From NCBI RefSeq assembly GCF_000308875.1, contig NZ_BAGL01000083.1, positions 32,637-96,636 on the forward strand: DNA of 64,000 nt. Reading direction: 5' to 3'. The position numbers and the translations under genes were made by a program. Under the pieces are notes generated by a model. It saw only the letters and a program-made list of their open reading frames with translations. It searched no databases and was not told where the DNA came from. The stretch's first letter is position 1. Each line of letters starts with the position of its first letter. Positions 50,618 to 60,389 of the stretch are shown here, piece after piece. Source of the stretch: Nocardia transvalensis NBRC 15921 (lineage in GTDB: Bacteria; Actinomycetota; Actinomycetes; Mycobacteriales; Mycobacteriaceae).

Positions 50618-52021
50618 TCAGAAATTGATCATGTGCCCCGCGAGACCGTGGATCGCCTCCTGCAGCGCCTCGCTCAGCGTCGGGTGCGTGTGCACGTTCC
50701 GGGCGAGTTCGTTGACGGTGAGGTCCCACTTCTGGGCCAGGGTCAGCTCGGGCAGCAGCTCGGAGACGTCGGGGCCGATCAGGTGGCCGCCGATCAGCTC
50801 GCCGTACTTGTTGTCGGCGATCAGCTTCACGAAACCGGTCGCGTCGCCCAGGCCGTGCGCCTTGCCGTTGGCGGTGAACGGGAAGGTCGCGACCTTCACG
50901 TCGTAGCCCTCGGCCCGCGCCTGCTCCTCGGTGAGGCCGAAGCTGGCGACCTGCGGCTGGCAGAAGGTGGCGCGCGGCATCATCCGGTAGTCGCCCAGCG
51001 CCATGGTCTCGGCGCCGCCGATGGTCTCGGCCGCGACCACGCCCTGCGCCTCCGCGACGTGCGCGAGCTGCAGTTTGGCGGTGACGTCACCGATGGCGTA
51101 GATGTGCGGCACGTTGGTGCGCATGTAGTCGTCGATGGCGATGGCGCCGCGCTCGGTCAGCCGCACGCCGGTGTTCTCCAGGCCGTAGCCCTCCACCCGC
51201 GGCGCGAAGCCGACGGCCTGCAGCACCTTGTCGACGGTGACGGTCTCGACCGAACCGGACTTGTTGTCCTTGATCGCGACGGTCACCTTGGAGCCGTTGT
51301 CCTCGATGGACTGCACGGCCGCGCCGGTGGTGATGGTGATGCCGAGCTTCTTGTACGCCTTGGTGATCTCCTTGGAGACGTCGGCGTCCTCGTTCGGCAG
51401 CGCGCGGTCGAGGAATTCGACGATGCGCACGTCCACGCCGTAGTTCTTCAGGACGTAGGCGAACTCCATGCCGATCGCGCCGGCGCCCACGACCAGGATC
51501 GAACCCGGCAGGTCGCGGGTCAGGATCTGCTCTTCGTAGGTGACGACATTCTGCGACAGCGAGGTGCCGGGCAGCAGTTTCGTGACGGTTCCGGTGGCGA
51601 TGATGACGTTGTCGAAGGTGATCGACTCGTTGCCGCCCTTGGTGAGGGCGACCGACAGCGAGTTCGGGCCGGTGAAAGACCCCTTGCCGTCGAATTCGTC
51701 GATCTTGTTCTTCTTCATCAGGAAGTGGACGCCCTTGACGCGGCCGTCGGCGACCTTGCGGCTGCGGTCGAACGCCGCGCCGAAGTCGAAGCTCGCCTCG
51801 CCACTGATGCCGAAGGTCTTCGCTTCCTTGGTGAAGAGGTGGGCGAGCTCCGCGTTGCGCAGCAGCGCCTTGGACGGGATACAGCCCACGTTCAGGCACA
51901 CACCGCCCCAGTATTTCTGCTCGACGATCGCTGTTCGCAGGCCGAGTTGAGCGGCGCGGATCGCGGCGACGTAACCGCCGGGACCAGCACCGAGAACGAC
52001 GACATCGTAGTGGGAAGTCAC
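50618..52021 (-). CDS. lpdA: Dihydrolipoyl dehydrogenase
   Basis: Flavoprotein of 467 residues, E3 component of 2-oxoacid dehydrogenase complexes. FAD site GAGPGGYVAAI, redox disulfide GGVCLNVGCIPSK (C42, C47), NAD site VVGAGAIGMEFA and the active-site His-Glu pair HTHPTLSE near the C-terminus (H446, E451). GTG 52021. In mycobacteria LpdC also supports peroxide defence. It is monocistronic here. Confidence 0.94.
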   Translation of the reverse strand: MTSHYDVVVLGAGPGGYVAAIRAAQLGLRTAIVEQKYWGGVCLNVGCIPSKALLRNAELAHLFTKEAKTFGISGEASFDFGAAFDRSRKVADGRVKGVHFLMKKNKIDEFDGKGSFTGPNSLSVALTKGGNESITFDNVIIATGTVTKLLPGTSLSQNVVTYEEQILTRDLPGSILVVGAGAIGMEFAYVLKNYGVDVRIVEFLDRALPNEDADVSKEITKAYKKLGITITTGAAVQSIEDNGSKVTVAIKDNKSGSVETVTVDKVLQAVGFAPRVEGYGLENTGVRLTERGAIAIDDYMRTNVPHIYAIGDVTAKLQLAHVAEAQGVVAAETIGGAETMALGDYRMMPRATFCQPQVASFGLTEEQARAEGYDVKVATFPFTANGKAHGLGDATGFVKLIADNKYGELIGGHLIGPDVSELLPELTLAQKWDLTVNELARNVHTHPTLSEALQEAIHGLAGHMINF

Positions 52022-52170
52022 GGCTTCGAGCCTAACGCAGCGTGGTATGGCGCCGCCTCCGGCGTCGCGGGTTCGCGGCCCCTCGAGGCTCGTTGTTCAG
52101 CGGTCGAGACTCGCTCCGTGTGGGGTGCTCTGGTGCGGACCTCACGAGCGGACAGGATGTGATGCTCATC

Positions 52171-53145
52171 CTATTCCCACACCTGGCGGGCGACGCGCAG
52201 GAAGTTGCCGCCGAAGATCGCGGCGCGGTCCGGCTCGGCGAATCCGCGGCGGGCCAGGACCTCGTCCAGTCCGGGAACGCCGGCGGTGCCCAGCAAGTCC
52301 TCCGGTGGCGTCCATTGGAGCGGACCCCAGCGCGTGTAGTCCTCGGAGAAGCTCTCGGGTGCGGCCGCGATCTCGGCATTGAACTGATCGCCGTCGAAGG
52401 AGAAGTCCGATCCGACCCCGATGTGATCGATGCCGACCAGATCCGCACCGTAGGCGATGTGGTCGGCCATCGCCTCGATCCGGGCGGCGCGTTCGTCGGA
52501 ACCGTTGTGGCCCAGGAAGATTCCGACGCCGTTGATGCCGATCACGCCGCCGGTCGCGGCGCAGGCGCGGGCCTGGTCGTCGGTGATATTGCGCGGATGG
52601 GCCCACAGGGCGGCGAAATTGGAGTGGCTGTAGATCATCGGCACGGCGGTGACGTCGGCGATATCGAGGCCGGTCCGGGCCGAGCAGTGCGAGCCGTCGG
52701 CGAACACCCCGACCTCGTTGAGGGTGCGGATCAGGTCGCGGCCGTAGGCGGTCAGCCCGGTGTCCTCGGTGTCCAGGCAGCCGCAGCCCGCGGCGTTCGC
52801 GTAGTTGTAGCTCGGCAGCAGCGAGCGCACCCCCAGATCGTGGAAGACCCGCACCGCGTCGAGATCGCCCTCCAGCGGCCCCGAGTCCTCGAGATCGAAG
52901 GCCAGTGCGATCGTCCGATCGTCGCCCACGGTGTCCTCGACGGAGGACACCAGCCGAAACCGGCCGTCCGCCAGCGCATCCCGGCGGAACTGCCGGACCA
53001 ACCGCAGCGCGTCCGCCATGGATTGCGGGGCGTAGCCGACATTCACCGACAGGTACGAGCCGCGCGGGTAGCGAGCCAGCTCGGCGATCTCGGCCGTCGG
53101 CAGCAGCGGCAGGCAGCAGTGCTGTTCCCACAGGAAGTGCGGCAA
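52171..53145 (-). CDS. M19 membrane dipeptidase-like protein with Cys in the first metal motif
   Basis: 324 residues, renal dipeptidase family. TTG 53145 was chosen because GGAGGAGG lies six bases upstream and the chain then begins with the conserved LPHFLWEQHCC. The usual HxD zinc motif reads HxC (H9, C11); other ligands look present: Glu in AFDLEDSG, His in YSHSNF, AHPRNITDDQ, and the Asp in VGSDFSFDG. It may hydrolyse dipeptides or D-amino acid amides. It lies head-to-head with the prolyl oligopeptidase gene. Confidence 0.83.
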   Translation of the reverse strand: MPHFLWEQHCCLPLLPTAEIAELARYPRGSYLSVNVGYAPQSMADALRLVRQFRRDALADGRFRLVSSVEDTVGDDRTIALAFDLEDSGPLEGDLDAVRVFHDLGVRSLLPSYNYANAAGCGCLDTEDTGLTAYGRDLIRTLNEVGVFADGSHCSARTGLDIADVTAVPMIYSHSNFAALWAHPRNITDDQARACAATGGVIGINGVGIFLGHNGSDERAARIEAMADHIAYGADLVGIDHIGVGSDFSFDGDQFNAEIAAAPESFSEDYTRWGPLQWTPPEDLLGTAGVPGLDEVLARRGFAEPDRAAIFGGNFLRVARQVWE

Positions 53146-53282
53146 CCGGATCCTCCTCCACGCGGCGGCAACGATTCCGCAATCGTAAGTGACCCGCACC
53201 CCGGTACGCGTACGGCGGAATCGGCGGGATTCCGGCCGTGGACACGCCCGTAGGCGTTCGCCATATCCGCGCGTCGGCCACA

Positions 53283-55346
53283 ATGACTGACATGAACGGC
53301 GACGAGGAGCAGCAGTCCGATCCCTACCTGTGGCTGGAGGAGGTGACCTCCGACCGCGCGCTGGATTGGGCGCGGGCCCGCAACGAGGTGGTCGTCGAAC
53401 GCTTCGCGACATCGGACCGGTTCTCCGAACTCGAGCATCGCATCCTCGACATGCTCGACACCGACACCCGCATCCCGTACCCCTCGCGCCGTGGGAAGTG
53501 GCTCTACAACTTCTGGCGCGACGCCGAGCACCCCAAGGGACTGTGGCGGCGCACCACCTTCGCCGAATACCGCACCGACAGCCCGGACTGGGAGGTGCTC
53601 ATCGATCTCGACGCGCTGGCCTCCGCCGAGGAGGAGAACTGGGTGTGGGGCGGCGCGGCGGTGCTGCGACCGGAGCAGTCGCTGGCGCTGATCAGCCTGT
53701 CGCGCGGCGGGGCCGACGCCAAGGTGATGCGCGAATTCGACATGGCGACAAAGCAATTCCGCGAGCCGGCCGACGGCGGCTTCTACCTTACCGAGGCCAA
53801 GTCGCAGGCGCGCTGGATCGACGCCGACACCCTCTATATCGGAACGGATTTCGGCCCGGGATCGCTCACCGAGTCCGGCTATCCGCGCCTGGCCAAGCGC
53901 TGGCGGCGCGGCACGCCGCTGGAGCAGGCCGAGACCGTCTTCGAGGGCGAGGCGGCCGATGTCATGGTCTCGGCCGGATACGACCGCACACCCGGCTACG
54001 AACGGCACTACGTCGCCCGGGCCACCGACTTCTTCAACGAATCGGTGTACCTGCTGGAGGACGACGGCAGCCTGCGCCACCTCGATGTGCCGACCGACGC
54101 CTCGGAATCCTGGTACAAGGACTGGCTGCTGGTACGGCTGAAGAAGGACTGGGAGGTTGGCGGGAAGACCTACCCGGCGGGCGCCCTGCTCGCCATGAAC
54201 CTGAACGAATTCCTCTACGGCGCACGGAATTTCGAGACGGTGTTCACCCCCGACGCGCACACCTCGCTGCACGGCTACGGCTGGACCGAGAACCATCTGC
54301 TGCTGATCACCCTCGAGGACGTGCAGACCAAGCTGTACGTGGTCACCCCCGGCAGCTGGACCCGCGAACCGCTCGCCGACACCCCGCCGATGGCGACGAC
54401 CAATGTCATGAACCTCGATCCGCTCGAGGGCGGCGACGACTTCATGCTCACCACAAGCGGTTTCACCACGCCCGCGACCCTGTTGTCCGCCGCGGTCGGC
54501 CGATCGCCCGAACCGCTGAAGCAGGAACCGGCGTTCTTCGACGCCGCCGGTATCGAGACCGAGCAGTTCTTCGCCCGCTCCGACGACGGAACGATGGTGC
54601 CGTACTTCGTGATTCGCCACGGCGACCGCAAGGGCACACCCGGCCCGACGGTCATGTCCGGCTACGGCGGCTTCGAGGTCTCCCGCACCCCCGCCTACAG
54701 TGGCGCCTCCGGCATGGGCTGGCTGGAACGCGGCGGCACCTGGGTGATGACGAACATCCGCGGCGGCGGCGAATACGGCCCCGAATGGCATACGCAGGGG
54801 CTCAAGGAGAATCGGCACCGCGTCTACGAGGATTTCTCCTCGATCGCCCGGGACCTGGTGACCCGCGGCATCACCACCCCGCAGCAGCTGGGCGCGGTCG
54901 GCGGCAGCAACGGCGGGCTGCTGATGGGCGTGATGCTCACCCGCTACCCGGAGTTGTTCGGCGCCATCGTGTGTCAGGTTCCGCTGCTGGATATGAAGCG
55001 CTATCACCTGCTGCTCGCGGGCGCCTCCTGGATGGCCGAGTACGGCGATCCGGACAAGCCGGAGGAGTGGGAGTACCTCGCGAAATACTCTCCGTACCAG
55101 AACGCGCGCGCAGATCGAACCTATCCGCCGATCCTGCTGACCACCTCGACCCGCGACGACCGCGTGCATCCCGGGCACGCCCGCAAGATGGCCGCTCGCC
55201 TGGAGGAACAGGGCCACACGATCTGGTACCACGAGAACATCGAGGGCGGCCACGGCGGCGCGGCCGACAACAAGCAGATGGCGTTCCAGGCATCGCTGAT
55301 CTACGAGTTCTTTACGCAGATGCTGGTAGAGGACCGGAAAGACTAA
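53283..55346 (+). CDS. Prolyl oligopeptidase family serine peptidase (S9A)
   Basis: 687 residues. N-terminal beta-propeller region and C-terminal hydrolase domain with the nucleophile in GGSNGGLL (Ser near 542), Asp in TRDDRVHPGHARK and His in EGGHGGAADN. NIRGGGEYGPEWH is the family signature. Cleaves short Pro-containing peptides, cytoplasmic (no signal peptide). ATG 53283 or 53292. Confidence 0.9.
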   Translation: MTDMNGDEEQQSDPYLWLEEVTSDRALDWARARNEVVVERFATSDRFSELEHRILDMLDTDTRIPYPSRRGKWLYNFWRDAEHPKGLWRRTTFAEYRTDSPDWEVLIDLDALASAEEENWVWGGAAVLRPEQSLALISLSRGGADAKVMREFDMATKQFREPADGGFYLTEAKSQARWIDADTLYIGTDFGPGSLTESGYPRLAKRWRRGTPLEQAETVFEGEAADVMVSAGYDRTPGYERHYVARATDFFNESVYLLEDDGSLRHLDVPTDASESWYKDWLLVRLKKDWEVGGKTYPAGALLAMNLNEFLYGARNFETVFTPDAHTSLHGYGWTENHLLLITLEDVQTKLYVVTPGSWTREPLADTPPMATTNVMNLDPLEGGDDFMLTTSGFTTPATLLSAAVGRSPEPLKQEPAFFDAAGIETEQFFARSDDGTMVPYFVIRHGDRKGTPGPTVMSGYGGFEVSRTPAYSGASGMGWLERGGTWVMTNIRGGGEYGPEWHTQGLKENRHRVYEDFSSIARDLVTRGITTPQQLGAVGGSNGGLLMGVMLTRYPELFGAIVCQVPLLDMKRYHLLLAGASWMAEYGDPDKPEEWEYLAKYSPYQNARADRTYPPILLTTSTRDDRVHPGHARKMAARLEEQGHTIWYHENIEGGHGGAADNKQMAFQASLIYEFFTQMLVEDRKD

Positions 55347-55993
55347 CTCCCGGAAGGCATTCCGGATCGGTAGCGGTCGAACCCGTCGAGCATGGCGGTG
55401 AGGCCGAGATCGAAATGGTCGGTCCCGGCCGCGCCGTCGGCCGCGGCGGCGAGCAGGTCGTAGCCGGGTGCGTCCGGCTCCGGCTTGCGGCTGCGCGTCG
55501 CGGCGACCGCCGCCGAGGTCCAGCTCAGCATGTGCCCGGAGACGTATTCGCCGAGGCAGCGCGATACCTGCAGGGCGACCGGCGGCGGGAATCCCGCGTC
55601 CCGCAGCCGGGCGATCATCCGGTTACCGGTCGCGATCGCCTGCGGGCTGCGGATCGGACGGGTGGCGAAGATCGGCACCGCATTCGGATGCCGCCGCAGC
55701 GCCGAGCGCAGCCGATGCCCGTAGGCGCGCATGAGTTCGTGCCAATCCCCGTGCCACGGCAGCTCATCCATGGCCAGTTCGGCGAAGATCGAGGCGGCGA
55801 CCTCGTCGAACAGGTCCTGCTGATCGGTGAAGTGCCGATAGGCGGCCATCGGATCCGCCCCCAGCGCCCGCCCCAGCCGCCGCATCGAGAACCCCTCGAG
55901 CCCCTCCGCATCGATCAGCGACAGTGCCACGGCGGCAATACGATCCCGGCGCAACGTAGGCCGCTCGACCGCCCTCTTCCCGCGCGCGCTCAC
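55343..55993 (-). CDS. TetR-family transcriptional regulator
   Basis: 216 residues with helix-turn-helix FSMRRLGRALGADPMAAYRHF and a TetR_C-like domain. GTG 55993 overlaps the stop of the hydrolase gene, so the two form an operon. It probably binds the long inverted repeat at 56911-56946. The stop overlaps the convergent peptidase gene by 4 nt. Confidence 0.85.
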   Translation of the reverse strand: MSARGKRAVERPTLRRDRIAAVALSLIDAEGLEGFSMRRLGRALGADPMAAYRHFTDQQDLFDEVAASIFAELAMDELPWHGDWHELMRAYGHRLRSALRRHPNAVPIFATRPIRSPQAIATGNRMIARLRDAGFPPPVALQVSRCLGEYVSGHMLSWTSAAVAATRSRKPEPDAPGYDLLAAAADGAAGTDHFDLGLTAMLDGFDRYRSGMPSGS

Positions 55994-56898
55994 CTCCGCG
56001 CCCTATCCACAACCGTGCACAGCCGCTCGGCGAACGCCTCCGGTTCCAGCTGGTAGGCGGTGTGGCCACCCGGGAATTCCACGTAGGCCGTGTTCAACCG
56101 CCCGGCCAGCGCCTGAGCCGCGACCGCGTACGGGCGGCCCGCGCTGTCCGCGCCGACGCCGATCCACCACGGCACCACGACCGCGCGCAACGCCTCGAGA
56201 TCCGGCCGGTAGTCGGCACAGAACGCCGGAAGTTCCCGTCGCAGCAGCAGTTCTGCGTTGCCGAGCATGCGGGTCATCGTCGACGGAGGTCGTCGCGTGA
56301 GCGCGCGGACGGCCGCTCCCACCGCGAGGCCGACGCGGGTCGCGCCCGCCATGACCGACTGCCCGGCGGCGGATCGGAAGACGGCCGGCAGGTGAGGCGC
56401 CGTGATCACGCCGAAGGCGGCGAAGGCGCGCAGCGGGCTCTTCTCCACCGCTAGGCGCCCGATGGCCGTGATCTCGCGGCGCGCGGGATCCTCTTCGGGC
56501 AGCAACTGCACTACCGGAGGTTCGTGCACGACGGCGCTCGTCACCCGAGCACCTTGCCGCACAAGAACTTCCAGCGCGATGACCGCGCCGCCGCTGGTGC
56601 CGAACAGATGTGCCCGCTCGATCCCGTGCGCATCCAGGACCGCCACTACATCACTCGCCTGGACACCGACATCGACGGCTGCGTCCGGAGTGGTGAACGC
56701 ACTGCGGGAATTGCCGCGCCGGTCGAAGGTGATCACCGTGAAGCGCTCGGCGAGCAGTGCCGCGATCTCCTCGTACACCCCGGCGTCGCCGCCACCACCC
56801 GCGATCAGTATCAGCGCGGGACCGGATCCGACCGACTCCGAATACAACCGCGCCCCGGGGACGTCGACCATCCGCGCGGTTCTCTCGGTCCCGGCCAT
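55990..56898 (-). CDS. Alpha/beta hydrolase
   Basis: 302 residues. LIAGGGGD oxyanion loop, nucleophile elbow FGTSGGAV with Ser near 101, and terminal GGHTAYQLEP for the catalytic His. A GGAGG site precedes ATG 56898. Co-operonic with the TetR gene, so probably an inducible esterase or epoxide-hydrolase-type detoxifying enzyme. Confidence 0.83.
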   Translation of the reverse strand: MAGTERTARMVDVPGARLYSESVGSGPALILIAGGGGDAGVYEEIAALLAERFTVITFDRRGNSRSAFTTPDAAVDVGVQASDVVAVLDAHGIERAHLFGTSGGAVIALEVLVRQGARVTSAVVHEPPVVQLLPEEDPARREITAIGRLAVEKSPLRAFAAFGVITAPHLPAVFRSAAGQSVMAGATRVGLAVGAAVRALTRRPPSTMTRMLGNAELLLRRELPAFCADYRPDLEALRAVVVPWWIGVGADSAGRPYAVAAQALAGRLNTAYVEFPGGHTAYQLEPEAFAERLCTVVDRARR

Positions 56899-56910
56899 TC
56901 CAGCCTCCGT

Positions 56911-56946
56911 ATCTACAGCGTAGACATGGAAGTCTACACTGTAGAT
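56911..56946 (-). promoter_or_regulatory. Long inverted-repeat operator of the hydrolase-TetR operon
   Basis: 15-bp arms (56911-56925 and 56932-56946) complementary at 14 of 15 positions around ATGGAA, 13 bp upstream of the hydrolase start; arm core CTACAGCGTAGAC. Each arm itself contains a short CTAC/GTAG dyad, so two TetR dimers could bind. Confidence 0.72.
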
Positions 56947-56961
56947 CTCGGTCGAATCGGT

Positions 56962-57822
56962 TCAGAGGTCCCGGACCCATTTCTCGATTCGATCGACCGT
57001 GGGGCGCGGGGCGGTGATCCAGCCGTTGTGTCCCACGGCTTCCGGCTGGTGCCAGGTCGTGATGCGGGCGTTGGGGAGTTTGTCGAGCAGATGCGCGGCG
57101 GACGTGGGCGGGGACAGGTCGTCGCCTTGCAGGGTGATCGACAGGACCGGGAGTTTGAGGCGGGAGATGCGTTCCTCGTAGTCGATATCGGCGTCGACGG
57201 GGACGAAACGACCCGTGCGCGCCAGCCGGGCCCAGTCCGAGATCAGGACCTTGGATTGCCGACCGAATCCGCCCGCGGTGATCCGGTCGCCGGGCCAGAA
57301 ACCGGCCACATTGGCGGTGAGCGAGATGGCGGTCGGGCCCAGCAGCATCGCCGAACGGGCGATACCGCCGTACCCCCGGTAGTAGGGCGTTCCCGAGGCG
57401 ACCAGGATCAGCCCACCCAGCCGCCCCCGGATGCGGGCCGCGTACATCGTGCCCAGCTGCCCACCCATGCTGTGCCCCAGCAGGATCGGCGTGCTGTCGG
57501 GGAATCGCTCGCGCACCACCTCGAAGATCGCCGGGAAATCGACCGAGACCAATTCCTGATAGCCGTAGGCGCTGTCCGCGCTCGGCTTCGGGTGACTGTC
57601 CCCGTTGCCGCGCAGCTCCCCGATCGCCACATCGAATCCGCGCCCGGCCAGCTCCGACGCGACGTCTCCGTAATAGACGCCGGGCACCCCGAGCCCGGGA
57701 ATGATCACGACCACCGCCCGCGGCGCATCCGCCGTGATCGTCCGCCGATGCTCCCCCCGCGCCGGCACCAACCGCACCGGAACGACACTGCCGTCCGCCA
57801 CCTGGATCGGAATCGTCTCCAT
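56962..57822 (-). CDS. Alpha/beta hydrolase (lysophospholipase-like)
   Basis: 286 residues. VVIIPGLGVPGVYYG oxyanion region, nucleophile elbow GHSMGGQLG near residue 124 and a His in VGHNGWI near the C-terminus. No signal peptide. ATG 57822. It may be a monoacylglycerol-lipase-like enzyme; not in an operon with 55990-56898 because the operator lies between. Confidence 0.8.
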   Translation of the reverse strand: METIPIQVADGSVVPVRLVPARGEHRRTITADAPRAVVVIIPGLGVPGVYYGDVASELAGRGFDVAIGELRGNGDSHPKPSADSAYGYQELVSVDFPAIFEVVRERFPDSTPILLGHSMGGQLGTMYAARIRGRLGGLILVASGTPYYRGYGGIARSAMLLGPTAISLTANVAGFWPGDRITAGGFGRQSKVLISDWARLARTGRFVPVDADIDYEERISRLKLPVLSITLQGDDLSPPTSAAHLLDKLPNARITTWHQPEAVGHNGWITAPRPTVDRIEKWVRDL

Positions 57823-57840
57823 GCGCGCACGCTACCCCGG

Positions 57841-57966
57841 CCCCGCTCAGATGGCGTCTTCGCTGGTACACGTCCCAACGCCACAGCAGGCACTCCCCGG
57901 CCCCGCTCAGGTCGGGCGCACTCCCGGACCCCGCTCAGGCCAGGCGCACTCCCAGGCCCCGCTCGG
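57841..57966. repeat. 28-bp tandem repeats near the channel gene stop
   Basis: Units beginning CCCCGCTC start at 57901, 57929 and 57957 (period 28), with a further copy at 57841. They lie between the hydrolase start and the stop of the channel gene and read GC-rich with CAGG/CACTCC middles. Confidence 0.6.
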
Positions 57967-57967
57967 G

Positions 57968-59677
57968 TCAGGCGATGGCGGGGTCCGCTTCGGCCGGGTC
58001 GTCGTCGCCCGGTTCGGGTGTGGCGCCGACTGTGCTGTGGGCCAGGAGGTCGTCGAGGCCGTAGCGGTTCGACACCACGACCAATTGGTTGCCCGCGGCC
58101 AGCAGGGTTTCGGGGTCCGGCTGCCACTGGAGTTCGGCGCCGACCTCGGGCTGTACCGCCAGGACCCGAGTGTGCACCGGCAGTCCCACGGTCCGGATCG
58201 GCTTGCCGACCAGCGCCGAGCCCTCCTCCACCGGCACCTCGGCGACCATCAGCCGGGCACTGTTGATCGACAATGTCGCGATCACCCGGCGCTCGGCCAT
58301 CGCCGCCGCGAAACCCTCGGCGGCGAGCTGGAATACGCTGCGCACCACCACCGAATTCTCGAGTTTGCGCTGCACCCGCTCGGCGAGATCGTCGTCGGAC
58401 AGTCGCACGACCACGTTCAGCCCGTCGTGCTGGGAGCGGTCGTGATAGGACTGGCCGAGCAGGGCGGCCTCCAGATTCACCGCGTCGCTGCTGGTGAGCA
58501 ACACCAACGCCCGGGCCCGCGACACTCCGGCCGCCGCCAGCGTGTCCTCCCAGGTGGCCTGGCCGATCACGACCGGCACCCCCAGCGTGCGCGCCAGCGC
58601 GATACCGCGCGCGTTCTCGTCGTAATCGAGCCCGACCACGGGTACGCCGAGGTCCGACAGCTGCTCCATCACGCGCATACCGACATTGCCGAGCCCGGCC
58701 ACCACCACGTGGTCGCTGAAATCCTTAGGGTCCGGCCCGATCTGCTCCGACAACTGGGCGCGCAGCACCCCGCCCACCACCATCGCGGTGACGACGGGCG
58801 TCAGGGCGAGACCGATGAACACGACCACGACCTGCAACACCTTGAAGATCGGTTCCCGCTGATGTTCCGGCTGCGCGGCCCCCGCGGCATCCAGCAGGGT
58901 CTCGTATACCGCGTCACCCCAAGCGTTTCCGATCAGGATCATCAGCGCGCAGCCGAGCACGATCAGCGTCAGCAACGACAGCATGAGCCGGACCAGGTTG
59001 TGGCGGGCCAGATATCGCAGCTTCAGCAGGAAGCGCCCGCGACTGTTCCATGTGTGCGGCGCGCGGCCCGCCAGCGCCAGCGCCCGCGCATCGCTGCGGG
59101 TCGACGCCAGCAGGCGGATCTCACCCGGCGGCGACTCCACGAGCCCGCACACCATCGTCCCGTTCGGAATGCCGTTGGGGCCGGTGACGTACAGGGTCCG
59201 CTCACCCAGGCGCAGGTAGTCCAGGGCCTTCACGCCCAGCGCCTCCGCGATGAACGACGGCGCGGCCATCTCGGAGATCGAGAGGACCACACAGTCGGCG
59301 AACAGCGTCCGGATGCGAAACCCGAGGCCGGTGTTGAACATCCGGATCACCAGCCGGATGTCCGGATTCATCTCGTGCGCCCGCAGCGCGGCGTGGAAGT
59401 TCTCGACATCCGCCTGGTCGACCAGCGCTAAGGCTCGCGCCTCGGCGACCCCGGCGATGCGCAGCGTCTCCTCGTCCAGCCGCTCGGCGCACAGGATGCG
59501 CACCCGGTCCAGCCGCTCCAGCAGCGAGACGAACCCGCCCCGGCGATTCGGGAGGATGACGGTCACGACGCCGTCGGCGAATTGCTCCACCAGCTGCGCC
59601 GCAAGTTGATAGACGAGCGGATTATCCCCGCAGACAACGAAACTCGGGGTGCGTTCCCCCACCGGCTCGACACTCAC
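57968..59677 (-). CDS. CASTOR/POLLUX-like ion channel with RCK (TrkA-N) domains
   Basis: 569 residues. An N-terminal NAD-binding TrkA-N-like domain (FVVCGDNPLVYQLAAQL), two or more membrane helices at about 235-310 and a second Rossmann domain starting HVVVAGLGNVGMRVME near 328, with a TrkA-C-like tail. The layout resembles actinobacterial CASTOR/POLLUX-related channels of unknown ion specificity. GTG 59677. Monocistronic. Confidence 0.75.
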   Translation of the reverse strand: MSVEPVGERTPSFVVCGDNPLVYQLAAQLVEQFADGVVTVILPNRRGGFVSLLERLDRVRILCAERLDEETLRIAGVAEARALALVDQADVENFHAALRAHEMNPDIRLVIRMFNTGLGFRIRTLFADCVVLSISEMAAPSFIAEALGVKALDYLRLGERTLYVTGPNGIPNGTMVCGLVESPPGEIRLLASTRSDARALALAGRAPHTWNSRGRFLLKLRYLARHNLVRLMLSLLTLIVLGCALMILIGNAWGDAVYETLLDAAGAAQPEHQREPIFKVLQVVVVFIGLALTPVVTAMVVGGVLRAQLSEQIGPDPKDFSDHVVVAGLGNVGMRVMEQLSDLGVPVVGLDYDENARGIALARTLGVPVVIGQATWEDTLAAAGVSRARALVLLTSSDAVNLEAALLGQSYHDRSQHDGLNVVVRLSDDDLAERVQRKLENSVVVRSVFQLAAEGFAAAMAERRVIATLSINSARLMVAEVPVEEGSALVGKPIRTVGLPVHTRVLAVQPEVGAELQWQPDPETLLAAGNQLVVVSNRYGLDDLLAHSTVGATPEPGDDDPAEADPAIA

Positions 59678-59756
59678 ACTGCGATGCTAGAGCGAATCAC
59701 CAGCACACGACCAGTTTTCGCGCCCGACGAACATGCCCGCGCGGGGTGGCGACGCG

Positions 59757-60389
59757 TCAGGCGCTCACCGCGCCGATGATCACCCGGCGCAGCACCCGGA
59801 TGACATCGTCCAGCGGCGCGCGGGGAGCGGAGCCGCTCCACGCGTCGACCACGTAGTTGACCGCGCCGATGATCGCCAGCACGCGCATCTCGTAATCACC
59901 CGGCGGGATTTCCCCGTGCAGTGCGGCGTCCTCCGCCGCGCCGGCCAATAGCGAACCCCAGGCGCGCCGTAATTCCAATCGGAATTTCTCGACGTTGGGT
60001 CCGGCGCCGACTACTTCCACCAAAGCGACCCGCGCCTTGCGCGGATCCCTTCCGATCGATTCGACGTAGGCCCGCACCGCCGCATCGATGGTCTCGACCG
60101 CGGCGCGATCGGTTTGTTCGGCCAGGGCCGCGGCGACCGCTTCGCGGGATTGCCGGTCGATCTGTTCGTAGAGCTCCAGGAGGAGGGATTCGCGCCCGGT
60201 GAACTCCTCGTAGAACTGCCGCGAGGAGAGGCCGGCATCTTTACAGATGGCGCCGACCGAACTATTCGCATAACCGTCGCGCGCGAACACGGTCAGCCCG
60301 GACTCCAGAAAACGCGCACGTCGCTGCCGCTGCCGGTCTTCTACGGGCTGCCCGGCGTACATCCTGCCCGCGTTCGTTTCCTGTGACAT
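59757..60389 (-). CDS. TetR-family transcriptional regulator
   Basis: 210 residues with helix-turn-helix SVGAICKDAGLSSRQFYEEF and a C-terminal domain of the TetR_C type. ATG 60389. No divergent partner: the next gene upstream is the ArsR gene 500 bp away. Target unknown. Confidence 0.83.
   Translation of the reverse strand: MSQETNAGRMYAGQPVEDRQRQRRARFLESGLTVFARDGYANSSVGAICKDAGLSSRQFYEEFTGRESLLLELYEQIDRQSREAVAAALAEQTDRAAVETIDAAVRAYVESIGRDPRKARVALVEVVGAGPNVEKFRLELRRAWGSLLAGAAEDAALHGEIPPGDYEMRVLAIIGAVNYVVDAWSGSAPRAPLDDVIRVLRRVIIGAVSA

Noticed and set aside
56524..58266. Long + strand frame opposite the two hydrolase genes
   Set aside because: It is antisense to two well-supported hydrolases and a long operator, and its protein is low-complexity and Arg-rich.
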